Shown: positions 37,956 to 47,404, numbered from the stretch's first letter. The stretch: 64,000 nt of DNA from Planotetraspora sp. A-T 1434 (GCF_025420585.1 NZ_JAOEGB010000001.1:558001-622000), one strand, 5' to 3'. Numbers and translations are program-made. Notes: a model not told the origin generated them from the sequence alone.

Positions 37956-40295
37956 CTAGCGATCTCCGTCCGTACGGCTGTGCCGCCGGAGTCCGCTGCC
38001 GCCTGGGTGGCGGAAACCGCCGGGGCGGCCATCGGCCGACTCGATGCGGTTCCGGAGGCCGGGAGCCCGCGCGGAGTCCGGTGCCACCGGGGCGCCAGAG
38101 GCCGGTGGCGGCGGACCATCGGGGTCCGGCGGTAACTCGGTTCTCGGGGAGGGACCCGCGCCGGGACCCGTTCCACCCGGCGCCCCGCCCGGCCCCGATC
38201 CGCCGGCGCCCGGTCCAGGGCCCGGTCCGGGTCCCGGTCCAGAGCCTGGACCGGACCCACCCGGCACGACCCCCGATCCGGAGCCCGACCCGGATCCAGC
38301 GCCTGAGCCGGCTCCACCGGATCCAGAGGCACCGGAGCCCGATCCCGTGCCGGACCCAGCGGAACCTGTCCCGGCACCCGGGCACGACTCTCCGGGATCG
38401 GACCCGGCGCCCGGGCCGTACTTGGCGCCCGGCCGGGACGGCCCGTGTGGGCCGGATCCCGCGCCCGGATCCGATGCGGCACCGGGTCCGTGGAGGTGGC
38501 CGGGGCCGGATGCGGCGCCCCGACCGAAGCCCGCGCCCGATGCGGCACCGGGTCCGTGGAGGTGGCCGGGGTTGGACGCGGCGCCCCGACCGAAGCCCGA
38601 GTCCGGGTCCGATGCGGCGCCTGAACGGAACTCCGGACCCGGGCCGAACCACCCGCGCGGACCGTCTCCCGCGCGTCGGCCGAATCCCGCCCCGGGGCCG
38701 AAGCCCGAGTGGCGGCCCGATCCGGCGCCGGGGCGGCGGAACCGGCCCGGACCCGATGCGGCGCCTGGTCTGAACGCCGCGCCCGGGCCGAAGCCCGGCC
38801 CGGCGGCCGGGCCCGAACCCATCGCGGCACCCGGGCACGGACCCAGACCCCCACCCGGCACCTGACCGGGCGCCTGCCCGAGCCCAGTGCCCGGTCCCAC
38901 ACCCTGTCCCGTACCCTGGCCCGGGATGCCGCCGGACACACCCGGCGAAGGAACTGTGATCGGCGTGGCAGGGTAGGCCGGGCTCGGATCCACGGGGTAG
39001 ATCGGCGCGTACGCCGGGGTGGGATTCTCCGGGTAGCCCGTCATGTTCGGATCGATGGGCCTGGCCCCGCCGCCGAAGTGCCTGCTCTGCAGCCGGCAGG
39101 AGGCGAAGTCGGAGTAGAACATCCGCAGCCAGTCACGCCGCTGGTTCTCGGTGAGCTCGGAGAACCACCTGGCGGCGTACTGGTGCTCCGGCAGCGTCCC
39201 GCCGGGCAGCGGCTGGTTCCGCAGCCAGGCGACCACGATGGCCCGGTATCCGGCCGAGATCATCCCGGGGCACGGCTTGGCCAGCCGGTCGAGGAACTCG
39301 GCCGCCGCGCGCTCGGCGTAGCCCACCCCGAGGTCGTCGACGTGGATGAACACGACGCCCGGATCGGCGGGCGCGTCGTCGCCCCGGGCGTGCTGCTCGA
39401 CCCGCTTGAACGCCGCCGGGGTGCCCGCCAGCCTGGCGGCGATGGTCGTGAAGGTGCCGGCCAGTTCGGTCAGGCCGGCGCGCATCGCCGGGTGGACGCA
39501 CACGCTGATCGGCCACTCCTGGCAGCTGTAGACGAGACGCTCGCTGGCGGCCAACGTCTGCGGCTCCATCACGAGCCGGGCGCCGCCCGTGCCCGCGGCG
39601 AGCACGGCGATCACGGCGGCGGCCAGCGCCAGCGTCCGCCTGGTCACGAGCGCGACCCAGCCGAGCAGCAGCGCGGCGCTGAGGCCCAGCAGCCACAGCG
39701 TCTGGTCGCTGAACGCGTCCGCGCTCAGCCCTTCGAAGACGTCGTACGGCTCACGCGTTGCGGGAGCGAGCCGATCAGCCCACGTCCAGCCGTTGGCCAG
39801 CCCGGTGAACAGCCCGTAGGTGCCGATCCCGGCGAGGACCGGCGTGACGAGGAGAGGCACGAGCCAGCCGACGATCCAGCCCACGACCACATAGAGCGCG
39901 AGCGAGGCGACGCACATCGCGAGGCCGCTCGGCAGCAGGTGGCCCGGCTGCTCGCCCAGCGCCGCCCGCAGGCAGAGCACCAGGACCGTCGCCCCGAACG
40001 AGCCGGAGACCACGACAAGTATGGCGAGCGGGGCCTTCACGGCCCGCCACGGGGTGAGGGCGCGGCCGTTGTTGGCGCGGCGACCGCGCACCGCCACCCA
40101 CGCGGCGAACGCCGCCGCCACCGGGCCCGTCAGCCGCAGTGAGCCGATGACGGCCACCACGATGTCGTCCCAGTCCATGAAGCCCGGTATGAGGACGCTC
40201 CACGCGGTGACGAGGCCGAGCGCCAGCAACACGGTCACCGTGACGACCGCGCCGTGTCTCAGCTCCTCGCGTGAAACGCCTCTGTGGTTACCCAC
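37956..40295 (-). CDS. Multispanning membrane protein with very long Gly/Pro-rich tail
   Basis: This 779-residue protein has about seven membrane segments in residues 10-260. A soluble domain of about 170 residues follows, with Cys-containing stretches SCQEWPISVCVHP, KPCPGMISAGYRAIVVAWLRN and WLRMFYSDFASCRLQSRHF. The last 330 residues are almost only Gly, Pro, Ala, Ser and charged spacers. The GTG at 40295 is chosen because the hydrophobic part follows within 15 codons; a longer start at 40469 would add an unlikely Arg/Cys-rich leader. Function unknown; a surface or envelope role is inferred from topology. Confidence 0.65.
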   Translation of the reverse strand: MGNHRGVSREELRHGAVVTVTVLLALGLVTAWSVLIPGFMDWDDIVVAVIGSLRLTGPVAAAFAAWVAVRGRRANNGRALTPWRAVKAPLAILVVVSGSFGATVLVLCLRAALGEQPGHLLPSGLAMCVASLALYVVVGWIVGWLVPLLVTPVLAGIGTYGLFTGLANGWTWADRLAPATREPYDVFEGLSADAFSDQTLWLLGLSAALLLGWVALVTRRTLALAAAVIAVLAAGTGGARLVMEPQTLAASERLVYSCQEWPISVCVHPAMRAGLTELAGTFTTIAARLAGTPAAFKRVEQHARGDDAPADPGVVFIHVDDLGVGYAERAAAEFLDRLAKPCPGMISAGYRAIVVAWLRNQPLPGGTLPEHQYAARWFSELTENQRRDWLRMFYSDFASCRLQSRHFGGGARPIDPNMTGYPENPTPAYAPIYPVDPSPAYPATPITVPSPGVSGGIPGQGTGQGVGPGTGLGQAPGQVPGGGLGPCPGAAMGSGPAAGPGFGPGAAFRPGAASGPGRFRRPGAGSGRHSGFGPGAGFGRRAGDGPRGWFGPGPEFRSGAASDPDSGFGRGAASNPGHLHGPGAASGAGFGRGAASGPGHLHGPGAASDPGAGSGPHGPSRPGAKYGPGAGSDPGESCPGAGTGSAGSGTGSGSGASGSGGAGSGAGSGSGSGSGVVPGGSGPGSGPGPGPGPGPGAGGSGPGGAPGGTGPGAGPSPRTELPPDPDGPPPPASGAPVAPDSARAPGLRNRIESADGRPGGFRHPGGSGLRRHSRTDGDR
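38473..38604. repeat. 66-bp tandem duplication in Gly/Pro tail
   Basis: Units starting at 38473 and 38539 share long identical stretches (22 codons each). They encode a block with HLHGPGAAS in the tail of the multispanning protein. Confidence 0.7.
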
Positions 40296-40659
40296 AGTCC
40301 GGCGCGGCCCCCGGCCACGCCAGCGTCGATATCCGGTGCGTTTTACGCACCGAGGCAGGCATGCTGCCCATCTATCAAGCACCCCCCGTGCCTGTGTGAG
40401 CGGGGCGTGGAACCGCGCCGTTCCCCTTGGCGCTGGTCCGCCGGCCGACCTCACCACGTCTGCCGCCACGTCGTGTCAGACGCTCCCCTAGCAGACGTGA
40501 CTCCCCGTGCCCCCGGGTTTGCCGCCGCCTCACCGTTTGACGTGGCAACCATAACGGAGGGTGACCCTGAGGGGGCGGGTTCTGGGGGTCAAGGAATGAA
40601 TTCGGTTACGCTACGTGCCCGAAGCGATAAGGAATGGGGTCGCGATACCGTATATCGCT
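40296..40659. promoter_or_regulatory. Divergent intergenic region with MarR-type palindrome
   Basis: The 364-bp gap separates the multispanning-protein gene from a MarR gene. Its only strong signal is GCGATA-CCGTA-TATCGC (40642-40658), one base before the MarR start codon, which suits an autoregulatory operator. The rest shows no gene. Confidence 0.45.
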
Positions 40660-41205
40660 GTGTCCGTCCCGCCCAGCTCAGGCCCATCGTCCACCGGTGG
40701 TCCGAAGCCTTTGAACCTGCCCTTCGACCCAATCCAGCAGGCCGCGGAAACATGGCGTGCCAAGTTCGGGCCGTCCTCCGCCATGGCCGCGGTCACCTCG
40801 ATCATGAGAGCCCACCAGATCCTGCTGGCGCAACTGGACACGCTGCTCAAGCCGTACGATTTGACCTTCGCGCGTTACGAGGCTCTGGTGCTGCTCACGT
40901 TCAGCCGGACGGGGGCGCTGTCGCTGTCCAAGATCGGCGAGCGGCTCATGGTCCATCCGACGAGCGTGACGAACACCATCGACCGCCTGGAGCGGGCCGG
41001 GCTGGTCCGCCGGATGCGCAACCCCAGGGACGGCCGTGGCGTGCTCGCCGAGATCACTCCTCAGGGCCAGGAGGTCGTACGGCAGGCCACCGACGATCTC
41101 ACGCGGGCCGGATTCGGCATGGGCATGTACGGCGAAGCCGACCTGTCCGAGATGTTCGACCTCCTCAAGATCCTCCGAGTCGCCGCCGGGGATTTCACCG
41201 GCTGA
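40660..41205 (+). CDS. MarR-family transcriptional regulator
   Basis: This 181-residue winged-helix regulator has the recognition region ALSLSKIGERLMVHPTSVTNTIDRLERAGLVRRMRNPRDGRGVLAEITPQG. The GTG at 40660 is preferred over the GTG at 40615, because the latter would add a nonconserved leader and place the start before the palindrome at 40642-40658. The target is unknown; neighbours are a beta-lactamase-like lipoprotein and the multispanning protein. Confidence 0.88.
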   Translation: MSVPPSSGPSSTGGPKPLNLPFDPIQQAAETWRAKFGPSSAMAAVTSIMRAHQILLAQLDTLLKPYDLTFARYEALVLLTFSRTGALSLSKIGERLMVHPTSVTNTIDRLERAGLVRRMRNPRDGRGVLAEITPQGQEVVRQATDDLTRAGFGMGMYGEADLSEMFDLLKILRVAAGDFTG

Positions 41206-41212
41206 CCGCTCC

Positions 41213-42646
41213 TCATGAGGCGCGCTTGAGAAGGGTGAGTGAGCCGTAGACGAGGGAGAGGAGCTCGCTCGCGGCGGGGGTCTCGTCGAGCGCGGCGCGG
41301 GGGTCGGCCGTCATCGCGGTGACCACGTAGGTCCTGCCCTGCGCGGACCGGGCGAGGAACCCCATGGTGAGGACGCCGGGTTCGGATCCGCCCTTGTACC
41401 AGACCGTCGGCCACTCCTTCCTGTCGAGGTTGAGGCCCGCGTCGTTGGCGGACATCACCGCGTCGAGTGGCCTGCTGTCGAGCGAGGACAGCCCGGCGTA
41501 GGCGCGGCAGACGTCATTGGGCGAGGCGAACCACTCCAGACTGCCGATGTCTCGGGGCTTGTCCCACGGCGCCACCTTCGACAGGGGCGTCTTCGCCACG
41601 GTCTTCCCGAGGTAGTCGCGCCGCCCCTCGCGGGTGAGGGACAGGTATGTCCGGGCGAGGCGGGGATAGTCGGCCCCCTTGAGGAGGAACAGCTCCCGCG
41701 TGGTGAGGAACGGAGTGTTGAGCTTCGTCCGGCCGGACCACTTCCGGACCTCGTCCTCGACCCTGGAACGGCCCACCTTGTCGATGAGCAGGTCGGCGCC
41801 CGTGTTGTCGCTGATGGAGATCATGAGCTGGGCCGCCTCGCGGAGCGGCACCGTGCTGTTGTCGGGCCGGTCCTGCAACTCGCCACTCGGCAGGCTCTTC
41901 AGCTCGGGCCTGATCGTCAGAGGTGTGTCCCAGGAGAGCCGGCCGGCGCGGATCCGGTCGGCCACGGTGCCCAGGACGTACAGCTTGAACATCGAGCCCA
42001 TGGGCCGCGGAGCACTGGGCGCGACGGCGTGGACCGGACGGCACCTGCCGTTCGCGGTCACCTCGGCCGCCAGGAAGCCCACCTGAGGGGCGACCGCGCG
42101 CAGGCGCCGGTCGAGCTCGTCCCAACTCGTGGGGGAGTTGGGCGGCGGACCGGCAAGGGTGAGCAGGAGGCCGTCGATCTTCTCGGCGCCGTCCACCGAG
42201 ATCGAGAGCTTCAACTGGCGGGCGCCGGCCGTCACCAGGCCGACCAGGGCGGTGGGCTGGACGTCGATCAGCTCGTCCAGCCGCAGGCCGCCGAGCCCCT
42301 GTATGACCTTGTTGAACTCGGCGGGAGGGACCTGAGCCAGGAACCCGGCGCTCAGATGGGCCGCCAGCTCGTCCTCCGGGATCGGCGGTGTGGCGGCGGC
42401 ATTCAGGAACCACCGCAGTTGCCGGCCGACGGGCGTGTCGGGGATGGACACCTCCCCGGCCGGCGTGGGCGTGGCCGTGCTCGTGGGCCCGGGAGTGGCC
42501 GTGACCGTAGTCGTGGCGGTCTTCAGGGGAGTGGCGGTCGTCGGCCGCGCGGCAGCCGTACAGGCCGAGAGAGCGACGGTCGAGGCGACGAACGAGACCG
42601 TCAGGGTACGCGCCGGTCTCGATGAGGCGTACGAAGGGACGGACAC
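41213..42646 (-). CDS. Class A beta-lactamase-like serine hydrolase lipoprotein
   Basis: This 477-residue exported protein has a lipobox LSAC with Cys29 as the lipidated residue, then a Thr/Pro-rich linker (30-68). A DUF-like spacer domain leads to a penicillin-recognising fold with S218-M-F-K221, S279-D-N281 and K418-G-G. All three catalytic motifs are intact, so it is either a beta-lactamase or a D,D-peptidase-like enzyme acting at the outer membrane face. The gene is convergent with marR and separated from it by 7 bp. No omega-loop ExxN was confirmed, which leaves lactam hydrolysis uncertain. Confidence 0.88.
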   Translation of the reverse strand: MSVPSYASSRPARTLTVSFVASTVALSACTAAARPTTATPLKTATTTVTATPGPTSTATPTPAGEVSIPDTPVGRQLRWFLNAAATPPIPEDELAAHLSAGFLAQVPPAEFNKVIQGLGGLRLDELIDVQPTALVGLVTAGARQLKLSISVDGAEKIDGLLLTLAGPPPNSPTSWDELDRRLRAVAPQVGFLAAEVTANGRCRPVHAVAPSAPRPMGSMFKLYVLGTVADRIRAGRLSWDTPLTIRPELKSLPSGELQDRPDNSTVPLREAAQLMISISDNTGADLLIDKVGRSRVEDEVRKWSGRTKLNTPFLTTRELFLLKGADYPRLARTYLSLTREGRRDYLGKTVAKTPLSKVAPWDKPRDIGSLEWFASPNDVCRAYAGLSSLDSRPLDAVMSANDAGLNLDRKEWPTVWYKGGSEPGVLTMGFLARSAQGRTYVVTAMTADPRAALDETPAASELLSLVYGSLTLLKRAS

Positions 42647-42948
42647 GGGGGACTCCTTGACGTGGGAAGGGACGCTCCGACGCTTGTCCCGGCCGCTGCG
42701 CAGGGCCGTGTGCCCCAGAGCTCGCCGGGGGACCCCGGCGCGGCCGGGGAATGCGGAGATGTCACTTACCGTACGAAGAGGCCTTTCGTGCCGGTACCCG
42801 GCAGACCACCGCTTTTGTCACTGCGGCGAACCGCACCGAATATGAGGACAGCCTCATAGACGGCGGCCATCGCCCCCGGTCACGATTCCCTCCAAACGAA
42901 GCCCTCCAACGAAGCCCTCCACGGAGCCGGTGAAGTCATGACGTTACG
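42647..42948. promoter_or_regulatory. Divergent gap with 18-bp inverted repeat
   Basis: This 302-bp region separates the lipoprotein gene from a histidine kinase gene. It contains the perfect inverted repeat TATGAGG-ACAG-CCTCATA (42841-42858) and a 13-bp direct repeat CCAACGAAGCCCT-like around 42893-42919. The inverted repeat is a candidate operator for the downstream HK/RR operon. No gene is seen. Confidence 0.45.
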
Positions 42949-44727
42949 GTGCGGCTCATGAAAGCGAGCCGGGTCACCAGGGCGGTCGCGGCCGCAATGG
43001 CCGCCGTCGCGGCCACGGGCGTCGTCGCCGGCGCGCTGCTGGAGACCGGCCTGCCCGCTCCCGCCTCGCAGTGGGTCTTCATCGCGGTGGCTCTCATCTT
43101 CCCCGCCCTCGGCTGGCTCATCGCGGCCCGGCGCCCGGACAACGCGTACGGATGGCTGCTGCTGGCCACCGCCGACTGCATGGGACTCGGCGGCCTCGGC
43201 ATCGGGGCGTTGATTAGGCTAGCCGCCGGCCGCCCCGCCATCGCCGTGCCCGCCACCGTGCTGGCTTCGCTGTTCGCCGTCTTCTACGGTCTGTCCTGGG
43301 TCTTCGTCCCGCTGTTGTTCCCCGACGGGCGCCTGCCCTCGCGGCGCTGGCGGCCGGTGGCGTGGATCAGCGCGGTGTCGATCGGCGCGCAAGCGCTGGG
43401 TTCGCTCTTCGTGCCGGGCAAGTTGCAGGAGGGCATGCCGATCGCCAACCCGTTGGGGCTTCCCGGACCGTACGGCGCGGTGGCCGCGCTCATCGCGTCG
43501 CTGGGCCAGCTTGTGCTCTTGATCGTGGCCTTCGCCGTCCTGGGCAACCTGGTCTCGCGCCTGCGGCGGAGCCACCACGGCGAGCGGGGCCGGCTCGGCT
43601 GGATGGCGGCCGGCGTGACGGCCAACCTCGCGGGGTTCGCGGCCATCGTCATATTCACCTTCACGCACGCGCCGGGAGCCGCGGCGGCCTTCGGCGTCCT
43701 CAGCGTGGTGGGCGCGTTGCCCGCCGCGATCGCGGCGGTCGTCGCGCGCCACAACCTGCTCGACATCAAGGTCGGGATCCGCGGATCGCGGCTGTATCTC
43801 GTCTTCGACCTCCGGCCGACGGTCGACGAGCTGCTCTCGGGCCTGCGACCGGCGCTGGAGGAGGCTGAGCCCGCCGAGCAGTTGAACCGCTTGGCCCAAG
43901 CCGTACGGGCAGGGGTGGACGTCCGGTGGGCGGCGGTCGAGCTGGCGGACGGCACCCGGGTGGTGGCCGGACAGGAGGACGAGGAGGCGGTGCTCACCGT
44001 CCCGGCCGGACTCGGCCGCATCGCATGCGGCCCCAAGGTGGGGGGCCGTCTGACCCGTGAGGACAGGCGGCTGCTCGGGGCTCTGGCCGTGCCGGTCGGG
44101 CTGGCCATCCAGAGCGTCGCCCTCGCCGCCCGGCTCATCAACGCGCAGGAGGCGGAGCGGCGGCGCATCGAGCGCAACATCCACGACGGGGCTCAGCAGC
44201 AGCTCGTCGCGCTGATCGCAGGTCTGGAGCTGGCGCGTGCCACTGGAGGCGGGGCCGATGTCCTCGTGCTCCTGCGCGAGCAGGCCAGGCAGGCCCTGAC
44301 GGATCTGCGGGAGCTCGCGGCGGGCATCCACCCGTCCGTGCTGAGCCAGGGCGGCCTGGTGGAGGCGGTGGAGGAGCGGTGCTCCGGCCTTCCCGTGACC
44401 ATCACGGTGACAGCCGACCCGGGTCTACGCGTCAGGCGTTTCCCCGACGAGATCGAGGGGGCGATGTACTTCACGGTGAGCGAGGCGGTCGCCAATGCGC
44501 TGAAGCACGCGTCGGCCTCCAGAATCGAGGTGCGGCTCTCGCTCCGCGAAGACCGTCTGGAGGCGTCGGTGACCGACGACGGCAAGGGGTTCGACACGGG
44601 CGCCGTCGCGCGCCGGGGGCTGGCTACGCTGGCCGACCGGATGACGGCTCTTGGCGGAGGTCTGGAGCTTACGAGCGGGCGGGGAGAGGGATCGCGGGTG
44701 CGAGCCTGGGTGACGACGCATGCCTGA
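42949..44727 (+). CDS. NarL-type sensor histidine kinase, multispanning
   Basis: This 592-residue kinase has about eight membrane segments (residues 10-270), a GAF-like stretch, the phosphoacceptor helix AERRRIERNIHDGAQQQLVALIAGLELA and an HATPase_c domain with VSEAVANALKHA and DDGKGFD. The next gene, its response regulator, overlaps its end by 8 bp. GTG 42949 is taken as the start; ATG 42958 is three codons on. Confidence 0.92.
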   Translation: MRLMKASRVTRAVAAAMAAVAATGVVAGALLETGLPAPASQWVFIAVALIFPALGWLIAARRPDNAYGWLLLATADCMGLGGLGIGALIRLAAGRPAIAVPATVLASLFAVFYGLSWVFVPLLFPDGRLPSRRWRPVAWISAVSIGAQALGSLFVPGKLQEGMPIANPLGLPGPYGAVAALIASLGQLVLLIVAFAVLGNLVSRLRRSHHGERGRLGWMAAGVTANLAGFAAIVIFTFTHAPGAAAAFGVLSVVGALPAAIAAVVARHNLLDIKVGIRGSRLYLVFDLRPTVDELLSGLRPALEEAEPAEQLNRLAQAVRAGVDVRWAAVELADGTRVVAGQEDEEAVLTVPAGLGRIACGPKVGGRLTREDRRLLGALAVPVGLAIQSVALAARLINAQEAERRRIERNIHDGAQQQLVALIAGLELARATGGGADVLVLLREQARQALTDLRELAAGIHPSVLSQGGLVEAVEERCSGLPVTITVTADPGLRVRRFPDEIEGAMYFTVSEAVANALKHASASRIEVRLSLREDRLEASVTDDGKGFDTGAVARRGLATLADRMTALGGGLELTSGRGEGSRVRAWVTTHA

Positions 44728-45412
44728 GCCGCCGGCGAGCAGGCCGCGTCGATTGCGGGCGGTCCTGGCGGACGACCACTACCTCGTCCGTGAGGGGACA
44801 CGGCAACTGCTGGAGACCTCCGGGGAGATCACGGTCGTGGGAGCGGTCGGCACCGCCGACGAGTTGGTGGACGCTGTCCGCCGGCTCGGCCCGGACGTGG
44901 TCGTCACCGATATCCGCATGCCGGGAGGGGAGTGGCGGTCCGGCTTCGAGGGCATCGACGCGGCCCATTCGATTCGAGCGGGCCACCCCGGCGTCGGTGT
45001 CGTCGTGCTCTCCCAGTTCTCGGACTCGCTGTACGCCTTCGAGCTGTTCAAGCACGGCACCGAGGGCTTCGCCTACCTGCTCAAGGACCGGGTCGGCGAC
45101 CTCGACGAGTTGCTCGGCGCGATCCGGTCGGTGGCCTCGGGCGGTTCAGTGATCGATCCCAAGGTGGTGGAGGGGCTCCTGGCCCGTCGTGCCGTACGGG
45201 GAGATCACGATGCACTGACGCCACGCGAGCGGGACGTGCTGCGGGAGATGGCCCACGGCAGGTCCAACGGGGGCATCGCGAGGGCGCTGACGCTGTCGGT
45301 TTCCGCCGTCGAGAAGAACGTCAACTCGATCTTCCTCAAGCTGGGCCTGGAGAACACCCCCGACACCCACCGCCGCGTCGCGGCCGTCCTGGCGTATCTC
45401 GGCGCCTCCTAG
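44720..45412 (+). CDS. NarL/FixJ-family response regulator
   Basis: This 230-residue regulator has a receiver domain (VLADDHYLVREGTRQLL, phosphoacceptor in DVVVTDIRMPGGEW, YLLKDRVGD) and a LuxR HTH (LTPRERDVLREMAHGRSNGGIARALTLSVSAVEKNVNSIF). Its overlap with the kinase gene indicates coupled translation and a cognate pair. Confidence 0.93.
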   Translation: MPEPPASRPRRLRAVLADDHYLVREGTRQLLETSGEITVVGAVGTADELVDAVRRLGPDVVVTDIRMPGGEWRSGFEGIDAAHSIRAGHPGVGVVVLSQFSDSLYAFELFKHGTEGFAYLLKDRVGDLDELLGAIRSVASGGSVIDPKVVEGLLARRAVRGDHDALTPRERDVLREMAHGRSNGGIARALTLSVSAVEKNVNSIFLKLGLENTPDTHRRVAAVLAYLGAS

Positions 45413-45427
45413 AAGCGCCAGACAGAA

Positions 45428-45461
45428 GCGACGGCCACCGCGGGAGTGCGGTGGCCGTCGC
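45428..45461. terminator. Bidirectional hairpin terminator
   Basis: A perfect 14-bp stem (45428-45441 with 45448-45461) closes on the loop GGGAGT between the convergent regulator and subtilase genes. Confidence 0.85.
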
Positions 45462-45507
45462 CGGTCGTGCGGGTGAATCGCGTGGAGTCCTAAGAGTCCT
45501 AGGAGTC

Positions 45508-47232
45508 CTAGTGGCCGACGGCGCGGAGGGCGTCGACGATGCCCCTGCCGTAGAAGCCGTTGCCGGACGCCGTTCCCTCACAGGTGTGCGTCGCGGTCAC
45601 GGTGGCGCCGCTCGGCAGGTGCCGTGTGTAGGTGTAGGCGGGCGGGGTCGGGCAGGGCGTCTTGGTGGCCGTGCCCTTGAGGATGCCCTCCACGATGGAC
45701 GGGTTCAGCGTCAGGCCGCCGTTCCGGAAGTCGCGGTGGCCGTACCGGCTGACGATGAGCGCCGCGACGCCGGCCGCGCGCGGCGAGGCCATCGAGGTGC
45801 CCTGCAGGTACTGGTAGTACGCGCAGACGTCGCCGTCGCAGTCCTTGACGACATAGGGGACGGTCGGGTTGCCGTCGGCGTCGATCTCACCGTTGGCGAC
45901 CGCGAGCGACTTCGGGTAGGCCGACAGCGTCGCCTTGGTGATGTCGCGGGTGTTGTCCGGGGTGTCGTAGACGTCACCGCCGGGCGACGCCACGTCGATG
46001 TAGCCGTTGCCGTAGTCCGAGTAGTAGGCCTTGCGGGTGCTGATGCCGGTCGAGGAGACGTCGATCACGTGCTCGCCCTCGCTCGGCATGGAGGTGCAGC
46101 TCGTCGGGATCGTACGGCTGCGCGGCTGCTGGCCGGGCACGGACGCGAAGTCCGGGCTGGAGGCGTCGTTGATCGTCTTGGTGTAGTCGGTGGCGCCGTT
46201 GCCCGCGGCCGAGACCAGCGTGACGTTGTGCCGGTGGGCGTAGTCCAGCGCCCGCTGCACGGCACTGATGATCGTCCGCTGCTCCAGCTGCTCGTCGGGG
46301 GTGTCGGCGGGGTTGTCCGCGCAGTTGAACAGCCACGGGTCGATGTAGTAGCTCATGTTGACCACGTCGACGCCGATGTCGCCGGCGTAGGTGAGCGCGT
46401 CGACGGTCGGCTGGAGGAAGAAGAACCCGGAGTCCTGACCGGCGCGCAGGTTCACCAGGGTGACCTTCGGCGCGACGCCCGCGATGCCCAGCTTGTTGAT
46501 CGGGGAGGCGATCGAGGAGGCGACGTGCGTGCCGTGGCCGTCCTCGTCCACGTCGTTTGGGTCGGTGCAGGAGCCGTCGGGGTCGCTCTCGCACGGGCCG
46601 TCGATCACGGTGCCGTTGGCGTCCGCGGGCAGGTCCACCGTGAAGTTGCGGCTCAGCTTCTTGTTGAAGTTGGGCGCGATGTCAGGGTGGGAGCCGTCGA
46701 TGCCGGTGTCGAGGACGCCGACGAGGACGCCCTTGTCACCCGGCTCGTACTTGTGGGCCTGGTCCGCGTGGATCTGCTTCATGTCCCACTGGAGGTCGGC
46801 CAGGGGCTCGTCCTCGACGTTGCGCCGCCACGTGGCCGCGGAGGCGCCGTCGCGGCCCTCCCGCTCCACTGCCTTGCTCTGGACCGCCTTCTGGACTGCA
46901 GCGGCTGAGACGCGGGCCTCGGCGGGCACCTTGCCGATCGTGCGGTTGTGGGCAACGCCTTCGATGACCGCGTTGTCCTTGATCGCGCCGATGAAGCCGG
47001 TATTCGTGGTGCTGACGGTGGCGAGACCCACCTCGGTGTTGACCTTGACGATGCTGCCGCCCGCGGCCTCGATCGCCTTCTGGGCGTTCGCGGCGTCGGC
47101 GCCTTCCTTGTAGAGAACGACGTACTCGGTCTGAGCACCGGGCTCCGCGGTCGTTCCGACCGCCTGAGCTGGGGCCGCCAAGGTAGCCGCGACTATCGCG
47201 GCCGCCGTGGCGACGACTGTGACGCGCTTCAC
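45508..47232 (-). CDS. Secreted subtilisin-family (S8) serine protease
   Basis: This 574-residue preproprotein has a Sec signal (MKRVTVVATA to PAQA, residue 24) and an inhibitor-I9-like propeptide (about 36-100, TEYVVLYKEGADAANAQKAIEAAGG). The S8 domain has the catalytic triad Asp175 (VLDTGIDG), His233 (DGHGTHVAS) and Ser480 (GTSMASP), and the oxyanion Asn345 (AAGNG). GTG 47232 is chosen because GGAGG stands 5 bp upstream; an in-frame ATG four codons earlier contains that ribosome site. Many Cys residues suggest disulfides. Likely role is extracellular proteolysis. Confidence 0.93.
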   Translation of the reverse strand: MKRVTVVATAAAIVAATLAAPAQAVGTTAEPGAQTEYVVLYKEGADAANAQKAIEAAGGSIVKVNTEVGLATVSTTNTGFIGAIKDNAVIEGVAHNRTIGKVPAEARVSAAAVQKAVQSKAVEREGRDGASAATWRRNVEDEPLADLQWDMKQIHADQAHKYEPGDKGVLVGVLDTGIDGSHPDIAPNFNKKLSRNFTVDLPADANGTVIDGPCESDPDGSCTDPNDVDEDGHGTHVASSIASPINKLGIAGVAPKVTLVNLRAGQDSGFFFLQPTVDALTYAGDIGVDVVNMSYYIDPWLFNCADNPADTPDEQLEQRTIISAVQRALDYAHRHNVTLVSAAGNGATDYTKTINDASSPDFASVPGQQPRSRTIPTSCTSMPSEGEHVIDVSSTGISTRKAYYSDYGNGYIDVASPGGDVYDTPDNTRDITKATLSAYPKSLAVANGEIDADGNPTVPYVVKDCDGDVCAYYQYLQGTSMASPRAAGVAALIVSRYGHRDFRNGGLTLNPSIVEGILKGTATKTPCPTPPAYTYTRHLPSGATVTATHTCEGTASGNGFYGRGIVDALRAVGH

Positions 47233-47392
47233 ATCCACCTCCATGTGGACTTCGAGGGCGCTGACCATGTTTCGAGATTTCCGGCGCGCGTCATAGCTCC
47301 GTGGAGATTTGCAGCCAACGTGTGACATGACTGTGGCGGGAAGGATCAGTTAGGTCACACGGCGTGTACGGCGCCGCAGTGGCGGACACTAC

Positions 47393-47404
47393 TAGGACGT
47401 CCTA
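47393..47404. promoter_or_regulatory. 12-bp perfect palindrome upstream of mutase gene
   Basis: TAGGACGTCCTA lies 37 bp before the mutase start codon, in the gap divergent to the subtilase gene. Its symmetry and position suit a dimeric repressor operator; no regulator is assigned. Confidence 0.45.

Noticed and set aside
38044-38865. Pro/Glu-rich plus-strand frame opposite the Gly/Pro tail
   Set aside because: A complementary low-complexity shadow of the multispanning protein tail, with no start signal. The tail itself is kept because it continues an evident membrane protein.
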